Shown: positions 13,771 through 24,521, counted from the stretch's first letter. The stretch is 64,000 nt of DNA from Epithemia pelagica (GCA_946965045.2 OX337230.1:868001-932000); one strand, 5' to 3'. Translations and numbers: made by a program. Notes: generated by a model not told the origin, from the sequence alone.

Positions 13771-14303
13771 GGAGGAGACAAGATGATCAGAAAGAAAACG
13801 GTTATGGTATAGGACCTCCAACGTGACGATGTTAAATTAGAAATCACGTCGACACCTTTCCGTTGTTATCTCCTTCTATTTTCATTGGCGTTTCGACAGA
13901 CAGTCTCATTCAACCTTACAGAAGGATGGCACAAAGTGTCAATCGAAACGTATGACCATGATAAATACATCCGCTACATAGTGTTAGAGTCTCATCCAGC
14001 TCATCGAATGGATAAGCATCTTCTCCAAAGTTTGGGTAAGCATCGTTCTTGGTGAATGGTCGAGTTGTCAGTCTCTTGGAAGTGACTTGGTTGAAAGACA
14101 CCACAACCACAACGCCTGAGAACACAAACATGCACCGAGCCATTTGTTAACACGCTGGGGATCAAGGCGTGGAGCAGTAATCTTTGCAGTGATATTCCAT
14201 TCTGAGACATGTGTCGTGGTCGTTGCGACCATTTACAACATAATGCTCTTGGTCCACCTCAAGCCAAACTGTTACACAGGTTGGCGATCCACTTCCACAT
14301 CGT
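13771..14303. other. Intergenic, tail-to-tail
   Basis: Lies between the 3' ends of the helicase fusion (+) and TRAPPC13 (-). It presumably contains both 3' UTRs; no gene or repeat is recognised. Confidence 0.5.
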
Positions 14304-16079
14304 TTACTCGGACGACTGGTCCGTGGTACTGACAAGCAATGGTGTCGTCCCGGTGCCTGTGGCTCCGTCTGGTTTGTGGTCGATTCCTCCTCCTTCCTTG
14401 TCTACAAAGACATGAAAGAGGGGTGGTTGAGGAATTTCATGATCCGATGCCAAATCGACAATCCAACATCCTTGCAAGGTAAGTAATCCCGTAGCCAAGG
14501 GCAAACAATGGACCTTGACGACAGTCGATCCGCCTTGACCGGCCAGGGTACCCAAACTCACAAAACTGGGACCACAAATGGTCAATTCCGTCATTTCCGA
14601 CAGGCGGAATTGCAACTGCAAGGTCAAGGCTTGTGCGGCATGATTGACGACATAAAATTGAACCTCTGTTGGTTCATGACATGTCATGCGACGAGGGGGG
14701 TGAATGGGATCAACAGTCACCGGGAGAGGCGAAGCCAATAAGGAATGAGCCGCCGACAAGGACGAGGCCGAAGATCGATGAGGCGTTCCTCCTCGACCAC
14801 TTCGTTGGACGGCTGCCAAGGCAGCGACATCCACAGACAAACCGGATCGATGCACAACAAAATTTTGCGGTAGTGGTTTGGACTCTTTGCGCAAACGCGA
14901 GGATGGTGGCAATATGGATCCACCCGTCGGCCACGGAACAGCAATGGCTGGACATGAAATGGTCGGCGAGGCAATCCGTCCTTGTTCACCCATGCTTTTG
15001 CGCCAGGTAAAGACAGCCGTCCCCAATTTATCCCCTGCTGCCAAACCCTTGTCCGAATTGGTTTGTACCAAAAACAAATAACGCACCACCGATCCAGGCG
15101 TCATCCAGCCCGATGCATCCAACAATTGCGTCGCAGACAAGTCTTGTTGTTGTTGTTGCACGGCGGAGGCATTCTCCGCGGTCGTCGTCTTCGTTGTTGC
15201 GGAAGAAGATGAGGATACCAGAAAGGGTGCCGTCGGACCAATTTGTTTGGCGACGAGGCCTTCTGTGGGGACAAAGGTAGCATCGGTCACCACCATGGGC
15301 GACCACGAAGTTCCTGCCGCCGTGGCACCTGCAGCATTGCTGTTCGCATTTGTGTTGTTGCCGGAGGAGGGTACTTGATATTCGACGGTAATCGAAAGCC
15401 AACAGGCTTGATCTCCAGCCCGCAAAGCAACCGTCCGAAGGGACAAGGGATTGACAACTTGAAAGCGATAAAATTTACGAAAGGTTTTGATTCCTCCTTC
15501 CACCGACGCATAACTGACTTCAATCCGTAAAATGTGTTGTCCAGCTTCTTCAATGGCATGTGACACAATCGTGTCCACCACAGCTCCCACTGGTACATCG
15601 ACACCACCACTCCCACCACTGGCTGCGGCTTCCAATGGCGAAGGCAATTGAAATCGTTGACTGGGTGTTTGCAAATGCGCCGATACGGACAATCGACGAA
15701 TTGTCACACTACGACTCACATTCAAGACGCCCAAATAGGCCGTAAAGGTTTCTCCTACCAATACTTGGAGGGAATCGGGCAAACACATGGCATTGTGCAA
15801 CAAGGGTTGACCGTTCAAGGGGCCACCACTGCTGGGCATGTGCAATTCCGGACTTTGCAATCGCATCACACGCAAGGTGGGAACGGACGACGAAGATTCG
15901 GTACTCGCAGTTGCTCCTGCCGCTGTCGAAGTCCCCATGGGAGATGGGGGTGGCACCGATGCAGCCAACGAGGCATCCATGGTCGAAAGGGTGGATGACG
16001 ATGAGGCAGGAGACTGGGGCATACTTTTATTCATGGCACGGTTCATAGCAGACGATGGTGCTGGTCGTTGCGACGACAT
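14304..16079 (-). CDS. TRAPPC13: TRAPP complex subunit 13 homologue
   Basis: An intronless 591-residue ORF from an ATG at 16079. After about 65 disordered Ser/Pro/Ala residues, the sequence VMRLQSPELHMP, then VGETFTAYLGVLNVS and VSAHLQTPSQRF, matches the start of the TRAPPC13 (DUF974) fold: the R/LQxP lead, the GETF strand and the LQTxSQR motif. Beta-rich domains follow, including EEAGQHILRIEVSY and a KFYRFQVVNPL segment. TRAPPC13 is an accessory subunit of metazoan-type TRAPP III, a Rab GEF acting in ER-Golgi traffic and autophagy. Poly-Asn/Ala and poly-Gln inserts make it longer than the usual roughly 400 residues. Family call fairly sure; function by homology. Confidence 0.85.
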   Translation of the reverse strand: MSSQRPAPSSAMNRAMNKSMPQSPASSSSTLSTMDASLAASVPPPSPMGTSTAAGATASTESSSSVPTLRVMRLQSPELHMPSSGGPLNGQPLLHNAMCLPDSLQVLVGETFTAYLGVLNVSRSVTIRRLSVSAHLQTPSQRFQLPSPLEAAASGGSGGVDVPVGAVVDTIVSHAIEEAGQHILRIEVSYASVEGGIKTFRKFYRFQVVNPLSLRTVALRAGDQACWLSITVEYQVPSSGNNTNANSNAAGATAAGTSWSPMVVTDATFVPTEGLVAKQIGPTAPFLVSSSSSATTKTTTAENASAVQQQQQDLSATQLLDASGWMTPGSVVRYLFLVQTNSDKGLAAGDKLGTAVFTWRKSMGEQGRIASPTISCPAIAVPWPTGGSILPPSSRLRKESKPLPQNFVVHRSGLSVDVAALAAVQRSGRGGTPHRSSASSLSAAHSLLASPLPVTVDPIHPPRRMTCHEPTEVQFYVVNHAAQALTLQLQFRLSEMTELTICGPSFVSLGTLAGQGGSTVVKVHCLPLATGLLTLQGCWIVDLASDHEIPQPPLFHVFVDKEGGGIDHKPDGATGTGTTPLLVSTTDQSSE

Positions 16080-16399
16080 TGTACAGACTTGTGTTTTCTC
16101 GGATCACTGTGGACCGTTGCGCTTGTTCTTGTTCCTGTTCCTGTCCAGCAATGTCTACCAGAAAGGATTGGCTGTTGCCTGTCTGTGGCATTGTTCAAAG
16201 AGTTTTCAGAAAAGTTCCTATCAACCGATAAAGGAGATTTTTTGTGTCCGATTGCCTTTCTGGGACAGTCTCATCGTTATATAAGATGTCCTACGAAGCA
16301 CAAATTTTCCCAACACTTTCTCCGATTCGAAAACTCCTTAATGTGTTGGAAGGATAGCAACCTTTTAGCTACTCCTATCGGATTTCTCCCTAGAGACTA
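16080..16399. promoter_or_regulatory. TRAPPC13 upstream region up to the mariner insertion
   Basis: About 320 bp between the TRAPPC13 start codon (minus strand) and the left end of the transposon. It should include the TRAPPC13 promoter. No specific site is assigned. Confidence 0.4.
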
Positions 16400-16426
16400 C
16401 TCCCTCTGGACCGTATTTGTGGAACG
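16400..16426 (+). repeat. Left terminal inverted repeat of the mariner-like element
   Basis: Starts CTCCCTCTGGACCG directly after a TA. It pairs with the right end at 18306-18332: 14 perfect bases, then a partly conserved TTGTG block. Confidence 0.88.
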
Positions 16427-16762
16427 CGCGACCAACGAGTAAAATTAGTCGCCTTAATACATCACGTAGACCCTGGTACAAACCTACGGGGAACTGGCCG
16501 GCTCATTCGGAGTCGAATTTTAGAGATGAACATACCACGAGACACGTGCCTAAAACTCATCCTAGTCTTCAACACCAACTCCCCATCGGTATGAACGCTC
16601 ATTTGTCTCCCTCCACCAGCCACACAAAACAAACAACACGAACAAACAAACCCTTCCTAATATCAAATGCTGTCCTATGGTGACAATCAATGGCCGTAGC
16701 CCCTGGCCGCCTCCTGTCTCACTTGGAGGTCGGCCAGGTATTCAATAGATATACTAGTGTCA

Positions 16763-18133
16763 TTAGGAGTCTATATGCAAATTGTTGTTTGAAGGATGTG
16801 AGTAGGCATCGGTCACCTCCAGAACAAGGGGGAGCTCTCCTCTCCTTTCAAGTGCTTCCTTGCTCATATGGGGAATTGCATAATCATTGCCACCCTCCTG
16901 CTCAATAATGCAATTGAAACAAGATTGTAATGTCAGCCAGGTATGATTCAGTTTTTCTCTTGGGTATTCCTCGTAGGCTTTTTGAACTCCTTCAATCAAC
17001 AGCTTCTCATCCGATCCAACAATCAAACTATAGCTTTGGATTGCTCGAAAGAAACCCAAGTCGCATATATTAGTGTCTGGGCTGTTGGCTGCCTGTGTGT
17101 AGAACTCTGCATTGATTCCTTTCTCTTTCATTGCCTTGAGAAACTCAACAAAATGTGGATCATTCTCCTCAATGTGGCTTTTTGCACCGTCTTGTTGAAG
17201 TCTGATTTTCCTTCTGTTCCTGTCCCCTTCAGGCCACTTACATAGAATAGCTTCCATCAATTCTTCCATCAGTAGGTCCCTGTACACCTTTCTTGTGATT
17301 GTCTGGTTTTTCCACACGCGGGTGCCCTTTGGCCTGTTCACGGAAGAGCGTTGCGCCGGAACCCACTTTCCAACAGGCCAAATGCCAAGCTTTCCATCCC
17401 ACCAAGCATTCATAGAAGGCACAAAACGAGGTCGGGCGACAGCACATAGGAACATTACCTTGGTGATGTGTGATTTGTGTTTACATGACCGGTATGGCTT
17501 TGGTTCATCATCCGTTAGCAAGAAACGCTGTCCATCGCGCGACACATGAAACCATTTTTCGTCCAAATGAATCAAATCCATCATATCCTGGTACTCACCG
17601 GGCTTAGTCTTACTGATAAAAGAAGTTGCCATGAGGTATCTGGACAGCTTGTTTGTTTCTGTGAGGTATGGACGCAATGAGTTGGTGTGAGACTTCAGAA
17701 TGCCTCTTTCTTTCCATCGTTGCACAGTTCCCTTGCCAACATCCAACTCGGCGGAGAGTTTTCTCTGTGTTGTTCGACGAAGTAGAGGGATTGATTTAAC
17801 GGCCTCCCTAACGATCGGAGACAAATAGATACGCTTTCGTCCGCGCCTGCAAGCCTTGGATCGCATTTCTGGTGAGTTAATTACGCCCGACACACGAGTC
17901 AGCTTGGCACGCGCCCAAAGTTTACTTATAGCGGATCTGTGAACACCAAATTTTTTGGCGACATCTGAAATGGCACCATGAGGAAGCTTGCCATTTTTAG
18001 CCACGGCCAGGAGAAGCACCATGGCACGTCCACGGTCTTGGGGACGCATTTCCCTTCTCTTTGGACCCCCCTGGGCCTCCCCTAGAAGGGCTGGGTCTTG
18101 AAAGGAGTCAGGGGGCATGAACCGGTACGGCAA
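16763..18133 (-). CDS. Mariner-like transposase (DDD type)
   Basis: A 456-residue ORF from ATG at 18133, inside the terminal repeats. The N-terminal half has helix-turn-helix character (GAISDVAKKFGVHRSAISKL, then a second HTH near TTQRKLSAELDVGKGTVQRW). The catalytic triad is visible: D in LIHLDEKWF, D in IRLQQDGAKSH, and the third D in SPDTNICDLGFF, with 42 residues between the second and third by my count. The SPDxNxxDLGFF form is typical of plant-type mariner-like transposases (DD39D group) rather than animal DD34D mariners. It catalyses cut-and-paste transposition into TA. No stop or frameshift interrupts it, so it could be functional. Confidence 0.9.
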   Translation of the reverse strand: MPYRFMPPDSFQDPALLGEAQGGPKRREMRPQDRGRAMVLLLAVAKNGKLPHGAISDVAKKFGVHRSAISKLWARAKLTRVSGVINSPEMRSKACRRGRKRIYLSPIVREAVKSIPLLRRTTQRKLSAELDVGKGTVQRWKERGILKSHTNSLRPYLTETNKLSRYLMATSFISKTKPGEYQDMMDLIHLDEKWFHVSRDGQRFLLTDDEPKPYRSCKHKSHITKVMFLCAVARPRFVPSMNAWWDGKLGIWPVGKWVPAQRSSVNRPKGTRVWKNQTITRKVYRDLLMEELMEAILCKWPEGDRNRRKIRLQQDGAKSHIEENDPHFVEFLKAMKEKGINAEFYTQAANSPDTNICDLGFFRAIQSYSLIVGSDEKLLIEGVQKAYEEYPREKLNHTWLTLQSCFNCIIEQEGGNDYAIPHMSKEALERRGELPLVLEVTDAYSHPSNNNLHIDS

Positions 18134-18305
18134 AGTTCGACAAGTTTTTTTGGTGTGCTTTAGTTCCCTCGTATGGCTCCAGAAATGAGAGATCGAACAT
18201 ACAAATTATACATGGAAATGTAGGTCTTGGAAAGACTGACCGATCTATACAATTTTTAGTATAAACGGACATAAGCCCGTAAAATTACAGTATTTTTTTT
18301 CAATT

Positions 18306-18332
18306 CGCGACACAATTTCGGTCCAGAGGGAG
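18306..18332 (-). repeat. Right terminal inverted repeat of the mariner-like element
   Basis: Ends CGGTCCAGAGGGAG followed by TA, the reverse complement of the left end at 16400. Confidence 0.88.
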
Positions 18333-18334
18333 TA

Positions 18335-18829
18335 CTAGGAGTACCTAGAGAGAGATGTTTATTTTTTATCCTTTCTCGAGAAAGATTCTGAGCTTATCAA
18401 AGAGGAATGGTATGAGGAATATTGACGTTGCGACTCTGGACGTGCCCTCTAAGAAGAGCTCGAGTAATGAATGGACCATATTACTCTCCATCCTTGTTGT
18501 CCTTGATTCAACGACTCTTCCAGGGGAATCCCACGAGTTTGGACCAAGGCGCTGAGAACGATCCTACGTCGTTGCATTTGGCCTATCGAATCGAACCGGT
18601 TCAACAAGAACAATGTGAGAAATAAGAGAAGAAGCCAATCAAGCCCGAAGGAAACACTTTATCCCATTTACTTGTCGTCAAAGAAGGCACAGGAATATTC
18701 TCCAACAGGTCGACCCTTACGGAACCGAAAAAAAGACAATGGAACCTTCTCTTTTTTCCAAGAGGGTTCTGGGAGCTTCAAGTCCAGCTAAGAAGTTCCT
18801 TGGACACGGATCACATCATCAACTCTTCT
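18335..18829. other. Intergenic, right of the mariner element
   Basis: Begins with AGGAGTACCTAG, a member of the recurring intergenic motif family. A 14-bp palindrome CTTTCTCGAGAAAG lies near 18371-18384. No gene is supported. Confidence 0.4.
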
Positions 18830-19632
18830 CTACACAACGGGTGGCATTTCCGTTTCTTGCTGCGACTGCAGGCCGCCACGAGGGGTATCTTCTTCCCATC
18901 GATGGAGCTGGAAACGAGCCAGCACTAGACCCGCAATCGTAGACCATACACACGCCCCAACTACAGCCGGCATGGAATCACCTTTGGCATGTTGGTCGTC
19001 GTCGTCGTAGTCGTCGTCGTTGAGGGTGAAGGTCAACAATAACCAAGGTATAAGCACGAAACCAGCAGCCCCCACTAGAAATTGCAAAATCGCATAAGTC
19101 CAGAAGTCTTCCAGTTCTTCTTTCACCAGACAAAGCGTGCAAAAATAAACGACTTTTTTCTGTTTTCTGTAGACTAACGCCTCCTCTTCGTTTTCCTCAT
19201 CGACTACCTGGTATTCGTACTCAAAGTAGTGAGTTTGTCGAGTTTCAACAAAGCAGCAGAACAGAAATTTTCTGCTTCTACGAAGGAAATGCCAGACCAA
19301 GCCACGCCAGAATGAGTCACTGTCAATGTGGATCTCATGCTTGGTGACAAAGCCAGTGCAGTCAAGACTACCCTCCCGAGAATATTGTTGTAAAATGTCA
19401 TATTGCCGCCTTGCGCCGAGAGCCTTTTTGAAAACAATGTAAGCACACGCCACCTGAATGAAGTAAGCGACCAAGTGACCAAAAAAACGCCAACAGGAGG
19501 GCAAGGAGCATCACTCCTCGAAAGTAAAGTAGCGCAAGTGGCCAGCAAAATGGGAGGGCCAACGTAACCAAGGATCGTTTGCAAGCGTCGACCTACTTCA
19601 CCGCAAGTTGGTGACGCAAAAGACGAAGACAT
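18830..19632 (-). CDS. Hypothetical membrane protein, probably frameshifted
   Basis: Two overlapping minus-strand frames look like one gene. The 5' frame starts at ATG 19632 (MSSSFASPTCGEVGRRL) and continues with hydrophobic LGYVGPPILLATCATLL. The 3' frame carries FFGHLVAYFIQVACAYIVF, a charged middle (VVDEENEEEALVYRKQKK), a hydrophobic pair near FLVGAAGFVLIPWLLLTF, an Asp-rich loop, and a last membrane segment. The frames would join exactly if the A7/T7 run at 19481-19487 had one more base. An intron between the frames is the alternative (for example a GTGATG donor with a CATTCAG acceptor, but the phase does not fit). The family is not recognised; about four membrane segments are predicted by eye. 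Confidence 0.55.
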
Positions 19633-20909
19633 GAATGAGAGTTCTCTAAGGGCAACGAAGATAAAAATGTGAAGATGATTCAGAGAAACTCGTAAAGCTG
19701 ATTCACTGTCGTCGGAGAGCGTGTACGGGAAGCAGCCGCCTCTGTTCGTAGATCACGGTATGAGAATGACGGTGACAACGTCGACAGGCACAGACTCGAC
19801 GATACATGAAGGATAAGGTGCAGACGAGCCAAAACATCATTATTTGGATATATTTGGTATCCTCTTCAAGCGCGACTGGGGATCACGAGTAAATCTGTAT
19901 CCACGACTCGCTTCAGTTGGATACCACCGGGACGTTTACTCGATCTATGCCCTGGGATCATAGCTTCGCCTGCAACGCCACCTGTACGGCGCGGTACACT
20001 TACCGACCACTCAACAATTCAAGAACGTCTCAATCCCACCAACCACCGAGTGCCGAGCCTGTCCACGACCGAGCCAGCTACGCCAATACCGTAATTCTCC
20101 GTTAAGGCCTGCGGAGGCATAAATGACGTATGTAAGTGGACATGCGCCTGGCATCAAATACTTACCACTCCCATGGCTTATTTGTTTCTGAAGTCATTTA
20201 ATACCTAGTAGACTCGCATAGACGGGATAAATAGAATTGGCGAAGACATTGGCGTGTTTGCGATCGAGAGTTGAGACGGACCTTTAATTGAGTTATGTCG
20301 TAGGCGCACGCCAAAGCCGTTCGAGCACACCTGCTCGCCTCTACTATGGACCATCGTCGAGACGGGCCGGCCAGTAGAGCGTTCGGTTGCTGTTTCGGCT
20401 GTCTCTGCTTTCCTGATGTGAATTTGTTTCCACAAACCACCCAACGACACACAATCATCGCCGTCCTTGGCATATATCCGTTGCGTGTGAACTCGTAGGT
20501 GTCCGTCCCTTTTCCCATTTCTGGAGGTATCGGGACATTTCGTTGTCGTTACAATAGTTTGGAAGGATCGTTGTGGTAAGGACACATGGTTCCTTTCAGC
20601 AAAAGAGGGGAGGGTGGTGTTTGTGGAGAGACGTTGTGTTGTTGGCGATCGCGACGACAGGCCGACTCGAGTTTCCGTGAACCTACCGTGGTCGGCACAA
20701 CTCGATGCTTGCATGGATTTCCACCAATTCACATTCAACGATATGATATGTAGTTTGAGGATTGAATACAATTCACAGCCCGCAACCACCAATACCCTCC
20801 CTCTCTTGATGATTGATCATTTTTGAACCCACCAAATCATTGCAACTCACGCTTCGCTTGTCATTGACCTATTTTGATAACACGTCAGACATTCAGGTCT
20901 TTAGATATC
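19633..20909. other. Intergenic, shared upstream region
   Basis: About 1.3 kb between the divergent membrane-protein gene and the Lsi2-like transporter. It should carry promoters for both. A 195-residue minus-strand frame (20205-20792) has no recognisable features and is not called. A CCTAGTAGACT motif occurs near 20207. Confidence 0.45.
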
Positions 20910-22811
20910 ATGGATCCTTTGCAACAGGTTGAATCTGCCCCACGGGCACCAGCGAAAAAGATGTCGTCTCTCCGAAAATGGGGACCGGCCATGATTGCCG
21001 TTCTCTTGGTCATTGCTTTCAATGCCGCCATGTTCCGCAATGGTACTCCTGCTTTGAGTGACCGCTCTATGCGCAAACTCCAATTGGCACAAGAACGAAT
21101 TGCTGCTGTCGAAGCTATGGAGGACAGTGGATACGATATCAGTGGAGGCTTTGGAAAGCGAAACCTTTCCGAAGAAGAGGGTGGTGTCATGGAATACACC
21201 AGACGTCGTCACCGTTATTTGGGAGATTACACACATCAAGACAAGTCTAAATTGTTCACTCTTTTTGGAAAAATCTCCACTTCCCTCATCTACTTTGCTT
21301 TCTGGGTTTTCCTCATGTTCCCTAACTGGTTCTGGCCCATTGGACGTCCAGGAATTGCTTTGGGAGGTGGTTTGACGATGGTTGTCTGGCGTTTTATTTT
21401 GCGCGAGTTTGACCAAGGTCCCTACTTTAACGCGGAACGTGTCATTATTATGGAACCTCTTTTCTTGTTGTTCGGTCTCATGCTTACAACCATCTACATT
21501 GAAAAAATGGAGACTGGTGGTTTGTTTGACAAGCTCCGAGAATCCTTGGATGACCCCGTGAACTGGAAGCGTTCTGCCAAGATTATGGCCATGTCCACAG
21601 TTGGATCTGCTGCCGTCATGAACGATTCTGTGGTGCTTATTTTTTCGGGTGTTGTCGTCGATCTCTGTGTGCGACACAAGGTGGCCAACTCCCTTCCCTA
21701 CCTCTTGTCTCTTGCCACCACGGCCAACATTGGTTCGGCTTTGACCATGACCGGTAACCCCCAAAACATTTTGATTGTGTCCTTGGCCTATGATGACATT
21801 GGCTGGATGGAGTTCGCCGTGAACATGATCTTGCCCACTTTGGCCGCTTCTTTGTTGAACGGCTTCATGATGTTCCTCTACTATGGTGCTGAATTGTTCC
21901 CTGGATCCTCTGGCTTATTCGAAAACATGGGAATCATGTTTGCCGGAAACCGCACTCCTGAAATGTTGGCTCAAGAGCACGCCTTCTATGCCCGACAAGC
22001 GGCCGCCAAAGAAGGACAAGAAGACCAGGTCCATGGCTGGTCGATCTGGTCCAAGATTCAAGCTCTTATTGTGCTTTTGTTCCTTTTCTTTTTCGCCCTT
22101 GGTTACGATGTCTGCGTCGTCTCTATCTGCGCTGGTGTCGTTCTCATGGTTATTGCTTCCTACAAGCGTCAGCACTTTGACCCCAAACCCATCAATGTCC
22201 AATACGACGAAGATGGCAACCCTCTTCCACCGAAGAAGACCTATGACATGGAGGGTAACGAGATTGAACCTGAAGATGAAGAACTTGTCACGGAATCCGA
22301 GACCACTCTTACCGAGGTTGATTACGGTCTTTTGATGCTTTTCATTGGACAGTTCCTCTTGATTGGATCCTTTGATGATACTGGTGTACCTCAAGCGTTC
22401 TTCAACTTGACCATGGGTGGATGCGCCGACCAAATGGCTGAGGGTGCCTGCGTCTACTGGTTTGTCATGATTGTCACCGTCTTGTCAAATCTTGCCTCCA
22501 ATGTGCCTGTGTGCCAGATGCTTGCCGCTACATTCCCCTTTGCCACTCCCTACGAATGGTTGCAAGTGTCCTTTTCGGCCACTATTGCTGGTAACTTGAC
22601 CATGCTTGGTTCGGCTGCCAACATGATTGTCGCCTTCCAAGCCGCCAAGGTCGGAGACCGTACATTCACATCGGAACGTCATGCCCCCTTTGGAATTCCC
22701 TCCACCTTGGGATGCCTATATCTTGGAACCTTTTTGTTGGCCACTTGGCACATTTCCCCCGAATGTTCTGTCAAGCTTGGTGACTGCGACGAACAAAATG
22801 CGGAGATGTAG
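20910..22811 (+). CDS. ArsB/NhaD-superfamily transporter, Lsi2-like
   Basis: An intronless 633-residue protein from ATG 20910. A first membrane segment (about 25-43) precedes a soluble stretch (about 45-125). Then come about nine to ten further hydrophobic segments, split by a charged loop (about 375-480). Family signs: FWVFLMFPNWFWPIGRPG, AAVMNDSVVLIFSGVVVDL, and TANIGSALTMTGNPQNILIV (GNPQN near 282). These resemble the plant silicon exporter Lsi2 (WMLAVFP...PIGR; TNDT; SANIGS...GNPQN) and the ArsB arsenite permeases. Members couple anion or hydroxide export to cation or proton gradients. In a diatom, silicic acid efflux is an attractive inference, but arsenite or another substrate is possible. 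Well biased codons and no introns suggest high expression. Confidence 0.85.
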   Translation: MDPLQQVESAPRAPAKKMSSLRKWGPAMIAVLLVIAFNAAMFRNGTPALSDRSMRKLQLAQERIAAVEAMEDSGYDISGGFGKRNLSEEEGGVMEYTRRRHRYLGDYTHQDKSKLFTLFGKISTSLIYFAFWVFLMFPNWFWPIGRPGIALGGGLTMVVWRFILREFDQGPYFNAERVIIMEPLFLLFGLMLTTIYIEKMETGGLFDKLRESLDDPVNWKRSAKIMAMSTVGSAAVMNDSVVLIFSGVVVDLCVRHKVANSLPYLLSLATTANIGSALTMTGNPQNILIVSLAYDDIGWMEFAVNMILPTLAASLLNGFMMFLYYGAELFPGSSGLFENMGIMFAGNRTPEMLAQEHAFYARQAAAKEGQEDQVHGWSIWSKIQALIVLLFLFFFALGYDVCVVSICAGVVLMVIASYKRQHFDPKPINVQYDEDGNPLPPKKTYDMEGNEIEPEDEELVTESETTLTEVDYGLLMLFIGQFLLIGSFDDTGVPQAFFNLTMGGCADQMAEGACVYWFVMIVTVLSNLASNVPVCQMLAATFPFATPYEWLQVSFSATIAGNLTMLGSAANMIVAFQAAKVGDRTFTSERHAPFGIPSTLGCLYLGTFLLATWHISPECSVKLGDCDEQNAEM

Positions 22812-23314
22812 AAACGCGAACTATACAGCACTCATATTACTTCACGCCTTGGACTACCTTTATATTCTGCATGTCTCTCCTACTATTAAAACATTAATCA
22901 TGATTGGACTCTTTTGGTCTCATACGTTTCTTGTTGTCATTCGACTGCAGAGCTTTCGGAGCGTAGACAGGGATGGCATTACAATTACACGTCAAATATC
23001 GGCATCAAATCGCAAGCTACATGTAGCTACCATCCGAAGTTCGCTGAACCATGTCTGTTCATTTTTGTGGATTGCCCTTGCTTCAGTTTGCTTCTAATCT
23101 ACTGCAACAATCTTGATACAATTGCCTCTGGTGGGTAGTAAGAGGAAGGCAAGTGTATTCAATAGCACTGCACTTGGCAAGTAGCGGTTCTTGTGATGGA
23201 CATCAATAAGACTACATCGAAAGAACTTGAGTGACAAGCTACTGTCCGCCCATATGGATTGGGGCACTTTCTGCTTCGAAAATGGTGTTATCAATCATGG
23301 TAAGGTATCCATAC

Positions 23315-23416
23315 GTGACTGAGCACCATTGGTTGCATTGCATTTTTTCGGAACCAAGAAGGATAGTGACTGAGCACCATTGGTTGCATTACATTATTTC
23401 GGAACCAAGAAGGATT
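23315..23416. repeat. 51-bp direct tandem duplication
   Basis: Two adjacent copies (23315-23365, 23366-23416) both begin GTGACTGAGCACCATTGGTT and end CGGAACCAAGAAGGAT. They differ at only a few positions. Confidence 0.9.
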
Positions 23417-24521
23417 TCTCACTGTTGTCACGACAAACCGAAACACTTGGGTTTATTCGTGGCATTTGATGATGGCATGACATGGAATTCGTGAGGCCTC
23501 GAGGTCGTTCTTGCGAAATCCTCCATGGCCTTTCTCACTTCTCACTTTTGGCCAATCGTTCCGAATGCTTTCGATCCACTTCCGATTGCCGATTTTGACG
23601 AAAGAGTTCCCGTTTCTTCGTTCTTCCGAAACAACATGATTGTTGGTTGGCAGAGTGTGGGGTTGGGGTTTGCGACTTGCGATGGCGCGAATGACTGCAC
23701 CTTTTGTCGGAAGCGCGAGTTCCAAGTTCCAATGGAAGTGAGTCGCGTGACACGAACGTGATCCTCCGCGCAGTCACATGCACATGCCGCGCGTGCACGA
23801 GCCTTCCACTTCCCGTCTCTACCCACGTTCGCTTCGGAGCATTGGTACAGTATGCACTTGGTCTTGGTCTCTAGGTTGTAGGGCTTCGCCGGCCGACCCT
23901 CCACTGTTCGTCGCATTTTTTGAAGTGCTGAACTCGTCTGATTTGCATCTATCGACGATGGTGATTGGTGATACCGCGGGATGTAGTTCTCCAATCGCGA
24001 ACACTTTGCACAGCTGTATTCAGATGATAGTCGTCCATAATCTCCTCGAAAGTGTTCGCGATTGCACTGTTTTTGCCATCTTCCGCTCAAGTAGTAGCCT
24101 CCAACAACTCCGATCATGATCATCGCTGTCGGCTTTCGACACTGTCGGATTTGTGCTATCTCATGAGAATAGAAATACTCCTACTCCTACGTAGCTCTCT
24201 CTAGTAGAAGACAACAGAAGACGATGATCGATGATCCAGATCATGAGTATGTGCTTAGATTTTAATGCGATAGCCTCTTCATACTACCTAGTAGACTAGC
24301 GATTGATATGCACTGCATCGTGCGCCATAGGGATTGCGTTGTCCCAACGTTGTTGTGCGTGCTTCCACAATGCCGTACACCAATGGATGGGTCATCGGTG
24401 GTGGGTATGGACAGGTTGTGTGTTGTGCCTGATAATGGGGATGACTGTGAGTGAGTGGATTTCAAAATCTAAAGTCGTCCAGGCAGAAGAGGTGGAGTGT
24501 TGTCATCCCTGAACGGTCAGC

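Larger units (their letters stand above)
16400..18332 (-). mobile_element. Mariner-like element (plant-type MLE), apparently complete
   Basis: A 1933-bp element bounded by terminal inverted repeats: the left end begins CTCCCTCTGGACCG at 16400, and the reverse complement of the right end (to 18332) begins with the same 14 bases. Similarity continues as A-x-TTGTG, giving about 20 matches in 22 positions. TA dinucleotides at 16398-16399 and 18333-18334 are the expected target-site duplication. The CTCCCTC end resembles those of plant mariner-like elements. It contains one open transposase frame of 456 codons on the minus strand. Both ends and the gene are intact, which suggests recent insertion. 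Confidence 0.88.

Noticed and set aside
20205-20792. 195-codon minus-strand frame upstream of the Lsi2-like gene
   Set aside because: No protein features; more likely promoter sequence.
23542-24123. 193-codon open frame on the minus strand
   Set aside because: No domain, no hydrophobic core pattern and odd composition; overlaps other equally long frames.
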